A DNA stretch of 64,000 nt from Paulownia fortunei (Eukaryota; Streptophyta; Magnoliopsida; Lamiales; Paulowniaceae). Made by a program: the position numbers and the translations under genes. The notes beneath the pieces are model-generated. The model made no database searches, had not been told where the DNA came from, and worked only from the letters and a program-made list of their open reading frames with translations. Below are positions 22,303-34,640 of the stretch, one piece after another (positions within the stretch are counted from its first letter, which is position 1; each line of letters opens with the position of its first letter). The DNA is taken from contig CM033108.1 in the NCBI GenBank assembly GCA_019321725.1, forward strand, positions 11,612,060 to 11,676,059, read 5' to 3'.

Positions 22303-23603
22303 TTACCAAACTAAGTTTTTAGGTGATGTTCATGTACTTTTTATTTATTTTATTTAGTGGTATGAATGATGTTTGTGATCTCAAGAAAATGTATAGATAT
22401 CGGATACTGAACTAGCTATTATGGAATATATTGTTAATATTTGGTTTGCCACTAAAAAAAAAATATACGTAAAAGTGCATATGTATGAATGATTTAGTTC
22501 TGCTTTTATTTGAGGTGGAAATGGAAAAGCATTCATGAATTTTGTATATGATAATGGAATTGGGTTATTATTCGTAGGTTAACTGAATATGTTCATTCTT
22601 TCTCAACTCACCCTAGGTATTCCTTGGAAATCTATGGAAAGATAAATGTATAGGAATTGGTTAGACTTTATGATTTTTAATGTCTATTAGTTCTGATATA
22701 GATTAAGGTCTTTGTCCACTTACTATAAGATCTTATATCAGGTATTGGGTATAGAAGATCTTACATTAGGTATTGAGAACATAATTATATTTTAGTATTG
22801 TGATCATCCATGCATCAATGGGCAATTAGAACAATCAAATTAGACTTTGCAAGATATACTTAGTGCTTGTGCATTAGATTGTTGAAGTCAATTGAGAAGA
22901 AGTTTTCTTGGGTAGAATTTCTTATAACAACAATGATAAGGCTACTTGGGATAGTTCTCTATGAGGCATTGTGATGATAGAAATATAGGTCATCATTTTA
23001 TTGAAATGAAATTGGTGTTCTTTTAGGCTAAATATGGTTTGGGAAATGATAGAAGTGGTAGAACAAATTGCTAATGTATGGAAAGTAGTTAGATGTGATA
23101 ATAGAGTTATGCAGATTAAAGAGGAATATCATTCCAATTTATGATAGGGGATCAAATTTTTGAAGGTGTCTCCAATGAAATGGATTATGCGGCTTGGGAA
23201 AAAAATTTGGGATGTTACATACTAACTTGATCCTAGGTACATTGATTTACTTTGCATTACTAAGACAATTAAGGATATTGCTTGTAAACTCGACCTCTTT
23301 ACATCAGTGTCTCGAGTTCAAAATATGTTTCATGTGTTCATCTTAAGGAAGTATATCATGAATCTATTTCATCTACTGAAGAAGGAACCAATAGAACTAA
23401 ATTGAGGTCGGAGATATGAAGAAAGACCTATAGAGATTTTAGTAAAGGATGTAAACTAACTTCAAATGAGAAAATCTCATTATTTTAAAGTACTAAGGAG
23501 AAGTTAATTAATAGAAGAAGCTACTTGGGAAAAGGAAACTATAAATGAAAATTAAATATCTAGAGCTTTTTGGTAAGTAAAATTTCCGGGATGAAATTTT
23601 TTA
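22303..23603 (+). pseudogene. eroded integrase/chromodomain end of gypsy element H
   Basis: Heavily mutated gypsy pol. Recognisable pieces include an integrase segment near 22800-22870 resembling HP..DGQ.E....TLQDIL.ACALD, a MK..MR.GKK-like segment near 23180, VSSSKYVSCVHLKEVY (for the FHVSMLRKY block) near 23310-23360, and a chromodomain tail near 23410-23530 (RPIEILVKDVN, LIEEATWEKETI). Stops and indels occur every few codons. The polypurine tract and an LTR follow in the right order. This is the most decayed gypsy pol in the window. Confidence 0.65.
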
Positions 23604-23617
23604 TAAGGAGGGGAGAA
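23604..23617 (+). other. polypurine tract, element H
   Basis: AAGGAGGGGAGAA immediately precedes the LTR start at 23618 and mirrors AAGAAGGGGAGAA at 7978-7990. Confidence 0.75.
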
Positions 23618-25743
23618 TGTAATAGTCAAGCCTCACACTACTCACTTGGACAATATGATTCAAGCATTACGTACTAATTTTATATGCTACTTGCATTCTA
23701 TTGACATTGCATAATTTATTTTATTTTTTACGACATTCTTGAATATTAAACTTAATTCTTGAATGGTATTAGTTATTGAATTCCTAATCTAAGTAGTTGA
23801 TTTTATATTGAAATAAGAATAAAATGAGGTTGATTAATATTGCATATAGATGGGATATATAAATTATAATTTTGTAAGTGTTAAAACTGTTACTAGTAAG
23901 CTTATACGGTTTGATTCAATTTCATCTAGGTATTTCAAAAGTATATATGGTAAATTACATATTTGGGACATTGGACATAAGATACTATGATTGAAAGGTG
24001 ATATTAAAATATTCATTTATGAATAAAATTATATAATTTTAATATGGACAATTATTCAAGAATTGGGTGACAATCAGGTAAAGAATCTAATGAACGAACA
24101 TAGGAATTACCTATGGGAATGAATGGTGACTAAGATAGGTTGAAACCCAAATAAATATGTGAGACACACAAGATTAGGGCTGCAAGATAAGGGAGAAAAT
24201 CAGATTTTACCATTACATGCCACCTCAAGCTTATCCACCTCATGCTTACTTTTCAAGCTAGCACCAACCTATTCTTCACTCTTATTCTAACAGTCACGAC
24301 TTGAACCTTCTTCTGCACATTTTCAGCTCTAAAGACATAGAAAAATCTCTCTAAATGGGTCCTAAGTGATTCCAATTGAAAAAAGAGGCAAAACAAGCAA
24401 AGGAAAGGAGAAATAAACAAGTTCAAGTAGAAAATTATGTAAGGTGAGCTTAACTACGGGTTTAGCATGACTTTCAGATTTATTTTTGAGATTTATTGGC
24501 TTATTAAGCTTTGAATATTATTTATAAATATGTTAGGATATTATTAGATAGGTGTTGGTGCACAAAGAAAGGGTTTTTGGTACTTGATAGAAAACAATTA
24601 TGCTAGAAACTATCACTTTGTTGTATTCTTGTGATTTAGGCTTTGACAGTATATGGTATGTTGAATAAAACTTATAATTATCATCATATACATGTTATAT
24701 ATGAGTTAATAGTATTGTAATAAAATTTCATCGGTTAGAAATTGAAAATAGGGCATGATATTGAAGAAACACTCAAAACTACCAAGTCAGAATATCTATT
24801 CTAGTGTGCTGTGAAGGGGACTAAATTAGGGGAACCTAGACCCATGTGTTTTGGAAACTTTATGGCACGGTTATATGTTTCTACATGTTATATATAGGGT
24901 GGTAAAAATCCGAGAGTGAATAAATATTCCTAAGGATGTTAAAATGTCTATGAAACCTAATGTGCAGTAAGGAAATTAGAAGGTGAAAATGTGTTCCATT
25001 TGATAACTTTAGCATGTTTCAACCTACACATATTGCTATTGAGTATTAAGAATTAGGTTCATGCTATTAGAGTGATAATACTTCAATTACATGATATTTA
25101 CATGTATCTAAGATAAGAAATTAAGGTATTTAAGGGACTATATTGGGTTCTAGTTTGTGAAAGCTGGATTGTTACCTAGATAGCTCGATGTTTAAGATCT
25201 AGTATGGAGATTTTGTGCTTTCAACTTGCCAAATTAGGAAAGATGGTTGATGTTGGGTAATATTACAGGCTATTTTACTGGAGAGGAACATTAAACAAAT
25301 CTAGACAAAGCCACCAACCAAGTGAAAGGTAAGTAAAGATTCATTTGCAACTACAATGCATAGACATAGTAAATGTGTGATTAATATGTAATACCATAGT
25401 TCATATCTGCGTAGCAGAGGGCACGCATTACTATCATTCATATCTATTGAGCATACATACATAGTCATTGGAAGGTGCATGCATCATATACGAGCATTGT
25501 GATAAAAGTTGCATTGCACGGCATGATGCTGAGAAAGGAAAATGTTTTTGCTGATCACTACTACTGCACCTAAGCATGCATGTTTGTGCATGATTGTATA
25601 CATGAATTTGTAGGTTCGTGTGCATGGATTTGCATGAATATGAGTATGCATGGATTTGCATGCTTATATCATTATTGGCCATTGGATTATAGCGGTGTGC
25701 AGAGCTCTTTTTTCCGATGCATGGGAAGTAGCATGGGTCAGGG
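23618..25743 (+). mobile_element. 3' LTR of element H, interrupted at 25743
   Basis: Starts TGTAATAGTCAAGCCTC and follows the common LTR landmarks up to the RY repeat (25572-25668) and GTGTGCAGAGCTC. At 25744 a second LTR of the TGTGATACC type begins. The last 500-600 bases of this LTR are missing on the near side. It belongs to the same subfamily as the reverse LTR at 14246-17380. Confidence 0.8.
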
Positions 25744-28586
25744 TGTGATACCCGAAATCTTACTACTCACATGGCCAAATATGATTCATGCTTACGTGTT
25801 AATTTTATATGCTATTTGCATTTCTATTGACATTGCATAATTTATTCATTTTATACGACATTCTTGAATATTAAACTAATTCTGAAGCTCTTGCACAGTA
25901 TTTGTTATTGAATTTCCTAATCTAAGTAGTTGATTTTATATTGAAATAAGAAGAAAATGAGGTGGATCAATATTAGATATAGATGGGATATATAGGTAAT
26001 AATTTTGGGAAGTGTTAAAAGTGTTACTAGTAAGCTTATACGGTTTAATTTGATTTTGATCAAGTTATTTTAAAAGTATATATTTGTAAATTAGCATAAC
26101 TTGGGATATTAGACATGATATAATGTGATTTAAGTGTCATATTACAATGCCCATATGTGCATATGATTTTAGAAATGCAAACTAGATATTTTCTTAGAAT
26201 CGGATGCGAATCGGTTTGGAGATCCAATGAACGGACATAGGAATTAACTATGGAAATGAATGGTGATTAAGATAGGTTGCACCAAATAAAAATAGGTGAG
26301 ACACACAAATTAGGGCTGCAAGAAAAGGGAGAAAATCAGATTTTGCCATTTACTTGCCACCTCATGCTTTCTTATTAAGTTAAGCTAACATCTCAAGCTA
26401 AACCTCAAACCTTCACCCTTAAGCAACGACCAGAACCTCATTTCAGCCATTTTCATCTTCCAAACACACACTTAAGGTCTCCAAGTGATCCAAATTGTTC
26501 CAAGTTGAAATAAAAACAAGAAAAGCAAAGGAAGAAGTTATTACCATAAAGTTAACCTCAAAATCTGCATAGGTAACACTTATCTACGGTTTGGCCTTTA
26601 GTTTTCAGATTATTATGAATGGTTTTATTGTTTATTAAGCTTTCAATATCTCTTATAAAGTGTTAGTAAGTTTTTAGTTAGACTTGGTGCACAAAGAAAG
26701 GGTTTTTGATGACAAACACTTAATAGGAAATACTTGTGGCAGAAACTGTCATCTTACTATTTTCTTGTGTTTTAGGCTTCAAAAGTGTATGGTATGTTGA
26801 ATAAAACCTATAATTATTACATTTACATGACTATATATGATTAAGAGTATTGGAATGAAGTTTTTATCAGTTGGAAATTGAAATAGAGAATGATATTGGA
26901 GAAACACTCAAACTGCCAAAATAGCAAAATCTGTTTTCGTGTGCTGTGAAGAAACTGAATTAAGGGAGCTAAATCCATTATTTTTGGTAATAATATGACC
27001 TGGTTGTCTCCTTATATATGTTATCTAAGTATGGTGAAAATTTTGGAGTGATTGAATATACTTAATGGTGCCAAAACCATTAATGTCATGAAGTGTGCAA
27101 AACTGTCACGGTAGGAAAATCTGTTTCAGTATGTCATGAAGAGAGCTGAACTTGGAGAAGATATATCCGTGATTTTTAGCAATTATATGATATGGTTACA
27201 TTTATATACATGTATCTAAGGTAAAAATTTGGGAGTGATTGGATATGTTAGGGATGTTTAAATTATCATGCAACTAAACTTGACAGAAAAATATGAAAAT
27301 GTGAATCTGCCACATTTGATCACTTAGCATGTTTCAACCTAGACATGTTGCTATTGAGTGTTAACAATTAGGTACATGCTATTAGAGTTATAATACTTCA
27401 ATTACATGATGTTTTCATGTATTAAGATGAGAAATTGAGGTATTTGAGGGGCTATATTGGGTTCTAGTTTGTGAAAGCTTGATTGTTAGCTTATAGCTTG
27501 GTGTTTAAGGTCTAGTATGAGATTTTGTGCTTTCAACTTGCCAAATTGGGAATGGTGCTTGATGTTGGGTAATATTACAGGCTATTTTACATCTAAGGTT
27601 GGAGAGGAATACTAAACAAATTTAGACTAAGCCACCAACCAAGTGAAAGGTAAGTAAAGATTCATGTGCAACTACAATGCATAGACATAGTAAATGTATG
27701 ATTTTATGTAATACCATTGATCATATGTGCGTAGTAGAGGGCTGCATTACTGTCATTCATGTCCATTGAGCATACATACATGGGCATTGGCACGTGCATA
27801 CATCATATACAAGCATTGTGATAAATTGTTGCATTGCACGGCATGATTCTGAGAAAGGAAAATATTTTACTGACCACTACTAGTGCACCGAAGCATGCAT
27901 GGATTTGCATGGTTTTATGCATGGATTTGCAGGTTCGCGTGCATGGATTTGCATGCGTATGAGTGTGCATGGATTGCATGCTTTTATGATTATTGGCCAT
28001 TGGATTATGGCGATGTGCAGAGCTCTTTTCCGTGTATGGGATAGTAGCGTTGGTCAGGGGCCCAAGAAAGAAATGATTTTGAGAGAAATATTTGATGCAT
28101 AAAATTGCATTGTGGGCATATAGCATTTTGAGATACATGACTTGATATTGTGGATTATTCTTTGACATGCATAATTTTACTTGCTGAGCGTTAGCTCATA
28201 TAGTTTATGCATTGTAGGTGAGTCTGGTGATACTTGATACCATGGACTTACTGGACAAGTTGTTGGGGTTCCTACAGGTTCTGAGGATCAGTGTACATGG
28301 ATGACGACCTGTTGGGTTGATTGTTAACTTATTTGATTTTGTTGTCTATTGTATTACATTTTGGGATTTGTACATGTGTGTTACTTTTATAACTTTTCTG
28401 TACACGGGTATATAAATATTATGATTGTTATGGGTCATCTGCAGGTATATATATTAGTCTGTGAGTGGGAAAATACATATTATTTATTAATATGTTGCAG
28501 AAAAAGAAAATAATAATGCATGCACACAGGCTCTATCATGTTAAATTATATTATATATATAGTTCTGTAGTAAATGGGGGGGTACA
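25744..28586 (+). mobile_element. 5' LTR of gypsy element G (2,843 bp)
   Basis: TGTGATACCCGAAATC to GGGGGGGTACA, followed by a perfect primer site, so this is a 5' LTR. It is inserted within the LTR of element H. The 5' two-thirds resembles the solo LTR at 18450, while the last 400 bases resemble the LTR end at 1-342 (TACAGGTTCTGAGGATC.GTGTACATGG). The copy is therefore either mosaic or an intermediate subfamily. RY repeat is at 27892-27982 and the hairpin at 28185-28198. Confidence 0.8.
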
Positions 28587-28589
28587 GAG

Positions 28590-28604
28590 TGGTATCAGAG
28601 CCCA
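28590..28604 (+). other. primer-binding site, element G
   Basis: TGGTATCAGAGCCCA lies three bases after the LTR end. It is intact and identical to the site of element B. Confidence 0.85.
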
Positions 28605-30290
28605 GTTTGTGGTTTTGTAGACTGTCCATGTACATGACCTTTGAAACTGGTGGAGCACACCATGCCAGCAAGTTTTATTTGTTTGTATAATTCATTTTGT
28701 ATTTCATGAATAATATTGGCCATTGGTTTTTAAGATTTTATATAAAATAATATTGAGGCAGACTCATCAGTAGTAACAGGTACAAATTTTATGGTTGGTA
28801 TTTCTATCTTTAGAGCTACATATTCTCTATTATCTACTACGTATGTAATAAGATGGATGGGGTACTTGATATATATATATATATATGAGGTCAATTACAA
28901 TGTTTTTAATTCCTTCTGGAGGAGGTTCAAGATCAACTAAATAGATTTTAAGAGTTGTAGGTTAATTTTGTTATATTGGCTAGGATTATGATATAACCTA
29001 ATGTGCTGATTGATTTATTGAGAATTATGCATGGTGGATTATTTCAGGATTATTAAGACTTTTAAATTCTAAGTGATGAAAATTTAGAAATATTATGTAG
29101 GCATAGCAGGAAAATGTTTACTAATTTGTAGAAAATAAAGAAGTTATCAAATTATAATTTTATACCGTGTAAGAGAGTTGTAAGAAAGAGTTATTATCGA
29201 TCTTTAGGTTGTGTTAGAATTTTTAGAAATGACCAAGTTTACTAAAAATTCATTTGTGTGATCTTAGATCTCTTGATACATGTTAAAAGAAGTTTCTAGG
29301 CATGTTATTGACTAACCAATTGATTTTATCCGGGATATAGTTGTAAGAACAAATTCAATCTCTCTTTTAGTTTATCATATACACCTATTGGAATTCGATG
29401 AACCTTAAGTGATATTGTTATAATGTTGGGCAAGGCATTAAGGTTTAGTAATTCTCCTAAACAAGCTCCACTTCATATTCACTACAAGAAAGATGAATCT
29501 TGAGGTTATGTATTTTTTTTTTATTGCAACTGAATTGAGTAATAATTTGTAATAAGTACAGATTTTCATATTAAGGTTTTATTTGATAAATTAAGATGAG
29601 CTACTGTGATTTTGAGGAATGATTTTAAGTTTGAATTAATTATGAATTTCTTGTTGTGCCACTGGGTTGACTAATGCCCTAATTATTTTTGATATACATG
29701 ATGAATAATGGGTTTTGAATGATTCTATATGGGTATGTTTGGGTGATATTCATTGATGAATTATTTTATTGTATATGAGGAGAAATATGATTGACCTTTC
29801 AATATGATCTTGCAAACTTTAAGAAAGTAGAAATTATTTGTTCGATTTAGTAAATGCGAGCTTTCGGTTATGTAATACAATATTTATTTGGTACTAGTAA
29901 TTTCTTAAGAAGTGTCCTTGTAACTATTCAAAACTTTGAGGTTGTATTGAAATAGAGAAGACCAATAAATGTGAAAGAAATAAGAATTTATAGTTACTTA
30001 AAGAGAATTGAATTGAGCTTCAGTAGTGACTCCAACTTTAGATATAAGTTTATTTATTATGTATAGTGGTTTATCTCATTGTATTTTGGTATATGTTTGA
30101 TATAATATAGAAAATTTACTCCGATACTCTTTGAGTTAATTAGATTATTTATGTAATACTACATGTTACATTATAAAATCCGAGTAAGTACTTGAAATAT
30201 CTATTACTTAAAAGGAGTTTTAATCTGAAGAAAGGATATAGTATTATTAGTAACTGAATATATTGTATGATCCATATAACAACAGATGTC
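28605..30290 (+). pseudogene. wrecked internal region of element G (gag missing)
   Basis: The leader (CTGTCCATGTACATGACC) is like those of elements A and B up to about 28750. The text then jumps straight to a protease-like segment (VVTGTNFMVGISIFRATYS), so gag is deleted. The protease Asp-Ser-Gly is gone. Weak RT traces are a GLTNAL-like phrase near 29667-29690 and an IFIDE-like phrase near 29745-29770, where FIDD would stand. Stops are frequent in every frame. The assembly gap cuts it at 30290. A (AT)9 run lies at 28869-28886. Confidence 0.55.
28869..28886. repeat. (AT)9 microsatellite
   Basis: Nine perfect AT units within the decayed protease of element G. Confidence 0.85.
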
Positions 30291-30390
30291 NNNNNNNNNN
30301 NNNNNNNNNNNNNNNNNNNNNNNNNNNNNNNNNNNNNNNNNNNNNNNNNNNNNNNNNNNNNNNNNNNNNNNNNNNNNNNNNNNNNNNNNN
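30291..30390. other. assembly gap, 100 N
   Basis: Exactly 100 N bases, a common placeholder length for a gap of unknown size. It separates forward-oriented element G from a reverse-oriented LTR of the same subfamily. Confidence 0.98.
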
Positions 30391-31524
30391 ATAAAACTTC
30401 ATTCCAATACTCTTAACTCATATATGGTTATGTAAATGGTAATAATTATAGGTTTTATTCAACATACCATACACTTTTCAAGCCTAAAACACAAGAAAAC
30501 AGTAAGATGACAGTTTCTGCCACAAGTATTTCCTATTAAGTGTTTGTCCTCAAAAACCCTTTATTTGTGCACAAAAGTCTAACTAAAAACTTCCTAAAAC
30601 TTTTATAAGAGATATTGAAAGCTTAATAAACAATAAAACCATTCATAATAATCTGAAACCAAAGGCAAAACCGTAGATAAGTGTTACCTATGCAGATTTT
30701 GAGGTTAACTTGATGGTAATCACTTCTCCTTTGCTTTTCTTGCTTTTATTTCAACTTGGAATCAATTTGGATCACTTGGAGACCTTAAGGTGTGTGTTTG
30801 GAAGATGAAAATGGCTGAAATGAGGGTCTGGTCGTTGCTTAAGGGTGAAGGGTTTGAGGTGTTAGCTTGAGATGTTAGCTTAAGCTTAATAAGAAAGCAT
30901 GAGGTGGCAAGTAAATAGCAAAATCTGATTTTCTCCCTTATCTTGCAGCCCTAATCTTGTGTGTCTCACCTATTTTTATTTGATTGCAACCTATATTAGT
31001 CACCATTCATTCCCATAGTTATTTCCTATGTCCGTTTATTCGATCTCCAAACCGATTCACATCCGATTCCTAACGAAATATCAAGTTTGCATTTCTAAAA
31101 TCATATGCATATATGGGCCTTGTAATAGGACACTTAAATCACATTATATCATGTCTAATATCCCAAGTATGTTAATTTACAAATATATACTTTTGAAATA
31201 ACTTGATCAAATCAAATTAAACCGTATAAGCTTACTAGTAACACTTTTAACACTTCTAAAATTATAACCTATATATCCCATTTATATCTAATATTGATCC
31301 ACCTCATTTTCTTCTTATTTCAATATAAAATCAACTACGTAGATTAGAAAATTCAATAACTAACACCGTGCAAGAACTTCACAATTTAGTTTAATATTCA
31401 AGAATGTCGTATAAAATGAAATAAATTATGCAATGTCAATAGAAATGGAAATAGCATATAAAATTAACACGTAATACATGAATCATATTTGGCCATGTGA
31501 GTAGTAAGAGGCTCGGGTATCACA
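30391..31524 (-). mobile_element. 5' part of a reverse-strand gypsy LTR
   Basis: The reverse strand starts at 31524 with TGTGATACCCGAGCC and continues for 1.13 kb until the gap. It is close to the inverse of 25744-26873 and of the start of 18450. The remaining LTR and any internal domain are hidden in the gap. The bases beyond the LTR (TTGGCTATTACAATT) are not gypsy polypurine text, so this could be the 5' LTR or a solo LTR of a reverse element. Confidence 0.8.
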
Positions 31525-32560
31525 TTGGCTATTACAATTACTTTACTAAAAATATGGAATTGTGCTCTTGCGATTTTAGAACTTATTTACTCTGAAAAAT
31601 GAGTAGTCTCTTAATATTATTACATATGATTTGACCTTGCATATATGATTCATAATTAAGATAGATTTTCTATTAACCTTTCTAATTATCTCTTCATCAT
31701 TTTCTACTGTTAGTTCACTAGTGAACACTTAATTATAGCCAAGTCATGAATTGAGTATTCAAACCATTCAGTTCTAGAAACTAATAAGGGAACCATCTTT
31801 TTGCGTCCCACAGAAAGGTATATATTCCATTTCTGAAAGTTACATTCCTAGCTATCTATCCAAATGTGATCCCTAAAAGAAAGTGTTAGGAATGCAAATT
31901 AACAATGTTTAACGAGCAAATTAAAGATCATAATAAAACAAATATGAGTCTATAACTGCTTAGGATTATGATAAATCCATATATGATCATTTATTTATCT
32001 TATTTGAATTTTCAGAAAATAATGAAATTTATGTGCAAATTTAAATTACATTTGGTCTAGTCCTATATAATCACATTAAATAAAATACCTCCATTGTGAT
32101 GTCATTACTTAAATAGTTCGGATAAGACCATCACACTCTTAATGTTAATGGACTGCACTAATAATAATTTAACTAAAGATCCCAACTAAGTAATTTCATT
32201 ATGGGTTGAATAATTTATTATCCATAATTATAATCTCTCGTGTATAACACATATACTAAGATTATGATCACATTAATAAATATGAATTTTTTTATATTCG
32301 TAAGCATATGAATGTCACAAAATTACGTATGAAATATATATTTTTTAACTCAGCAAATAATGTACAAATACATGCTTTTATGGACTATTCTTAAAAAATT
32401 GGTCGAGCTCCTTAGCCTCTTGATAATGATACTTTGTGTTACAGTATAATTTTTTATGAAGAATAGGTTAGTCTAGGATAGTCCCTTGAAACTCTTGATG
32501 TTTTTCTGTTTAAGTAGGATTTTTGTAAAGGCTACACTACTAGGAAGTACTTGCAGAAAA
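31525..32560. other. AT-rich non-coding stretch, unassigned
   Basis: No reading frame, LTR end or repeat family used elsewhere in the window was recognised. The region may hold old LTR sequence, but nothing supports a specific call. Confidence 0.5.
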
Positions 32561-33120
32561 TTTATGCTATAAACTGAAAAAAAAAAAGAAGTAGAGTTGA
32601 CAATTAAAATAGTCTAAAGAGTTCAAGACCAAGACAAGAAGTCCAAGACCAAAGCAGAAGGTTTGACGGGGCTAAGGGTTTTAATAGAAGTGAGGACTAA
32701 AGTAGTCAAGTGAGGATTTAAAGTTACTAAAACATCGGCAAGGTCAGCGACGTCCGAAGAACTTAAATGAATAATAATAAAATTCTAAGAAGTTGTTGAG
32801 TCCGAGACCTAAACAATATAATAAGCGGGGCTAAGGGGTTACTACGGAATCAGGACACATGTATCTTCAAAAGATTAAGTTATATCCATAAACCTCATAT
32901 TGATAAATCACTATAAGCCAAACCAATGAATAGAAAGAAAAAAAAGAGGTAGACAGGACATGAAGGACTAAGCAATATGATAAAATAGTTGCACTAGTGA
33001 TATGTGAAAACTTGGTGCAATAGGTAAAAATTAAGAAGATCTATAAAGGAAGCTGAAGACATAAGACAAGAAACTTTTGGACTTAGAAGATAACATACAC
33101 ACAAAAAGGAAATGTTCAAA
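32561..33120. other. purine-biased non-coding stretch, unassigned
   Basis: The + strand is rich in A and G, with loosely repeated phrases: CAAGACCAAGACAAGAAG then CCAAGACCAAAGCAGAAG near 32620-32660, and CGGGGCTAAGGG at 32666 and again near 32826. No open reading frame has family resemblance. It may be the leader of a decayed retrotransposon; this is a guess from composition only. Confidence 0.35.
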
Positions 33121-33390
33121 ACAAAGGTCACACACTAACTTTGACAAGTTTATTTCTTACAATGAGAGTTAATTTAATTGGTGGATTAACTAAATTATTT
33201 AATATGATTAATTAATTTATTGGGCTTATATTAATTCAAGATTTGAATTAATTTAATTAGTTAATTCACTTATTGGATTAGGGAGACCAAAATTGAAACA
33301 AATAATTAATTGATTGGATAATACTTACATAAACTTTAATTGTTTCATAAGATGGATTAATTAATTTAATTAATTAGATCAATTAAATTT

Positions 33391-33412
33391 GGTCTAATTA
33401 ATTAATTAGACC
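33391..33412. repeat. perfect 22-bp palindrome
   Basis: A self-complementary sequence with GGTC at one end, GACC at the other and alternating TAAT/ATTA words between. It lies within the AT-rich copia-like LTR remnant and could extrude as a small hairpin. No function is implied. Confidence 0.85.
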
Positions 33413-33739
33413 TTGGTCATTAGGTGTGGATTATATGAAAATAAGGCCCAATTAGAAATTAAATTATGAAGTTAATTTCTAATGGTGGAACGAAAAATGA
33501 AATCCTTATTATATAAGGATTTTAGACAGAGAAATTGGATTGGAAAAGATAAGTAAACAATCCTAATTAGAATAGGATTAGTACACCTAATTGAAAAGGG
33601 GAATGGACAGTTTTTTTTTAATAAGGCAGATTATGAATCAGATTGGCCGCAAATATCCGCACGGTTGCATCCTTTATTGAAGTCTAGTTGATTTCAAATT
33701 AACCCTTTAGGCATACCACATACATACATATACACATAT

Positions 33740-34640
33740 ATACACATATGACATGATTGATATGCAGGAATAAAGTAAGAATAAAATGGGAATTCCCAAG
33801 TCCATTCCCATTCATATATTGGTTTAATTTGAAGGTAGGAATATCCATTCTCATAGGAATCCTCATTGCCAAAAATGTCCTTATTCCAAAAAATGTGGAT
33901 TAGCTATTCCCTTCTTCCAAATGGGTTTAACTATTTTCAATTAATCAGGAATAAAGTTATATTTGTTTTTGATAAAATTATCTTTTTAAATATAACAAAA
34001 ATATTGGATAAACTCGAAATTCGACCTAACTCATCAAGATTTTTATGAACATAAAATTTCTATAAATGAGAAAATAATGTTATTATTTATATTTTAATTA
34101 TTAAAAAAATTAAAAAAATCAAATATATTTGTTACTTTTACATTATTAGCATAAACTACTCATTAATTTTATATTGTTATTATAAGACTATTATATTTAT
34201 ATCTTCAGTATATATGTAACATGCATAATTATATATATATATTTATATCATATAAATACATACATAATAAATAAAATATATATGTCGACTTTTTGTATTT
34301 TTTTTAGAAAATATGTTAGTGTAAGATTTTATTTATATTCTACAGATATGTATATATATTGTTTAACATCGATTAAAATAATAATAACAGACTCATTGAT
34401 GTACAACATATTGAATATAATTTTATTTCATAAATTTTCTACTAAAGGGTATTTTGGTTTTTAAAACTATTTTGTTCCATTCCCATTATTTTTTTCTAAT
34501 TAGCAATCATGAGATTGAAATCAAACAAGAAATGATAATTCCATTACTTTCTCATTCCTTATATGTACCAAGTATAGGAATTGAGAATGAAAAATTCTAT
34601 TTTGGTCAACCAAAGAAAAGATACATCTTTTGTTGATGTG
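33740..34640. mobile_element. possible MITE-like insertion
   Basis: The left edge (GGAATAAAGTAAGAATAAAATGG near 33768, quoted in part) and the reverse complement of the right edge (GGAATGAGAAAGTAATGG near 34540-34560) are similar. The interior is extremely AT-rich and non-coding, with a TGTTCCATTCCCATT phrase near 34470. Such ends are common in plant hAT- and Harbinger-type miniature elements. I could not define exact terminal inverted repeats or a target duplication. Short reading frames here (33866, 34282, 34454) are products of low complexity. Confidence 0.25.

Noticed and set aside
33866..34636. Three 60-codon open frames
   Set aside because: They lie in very AT-rich DNA, are Phe/Ile/Tyr-rich, lack any motif, and overlap a likely MITE.
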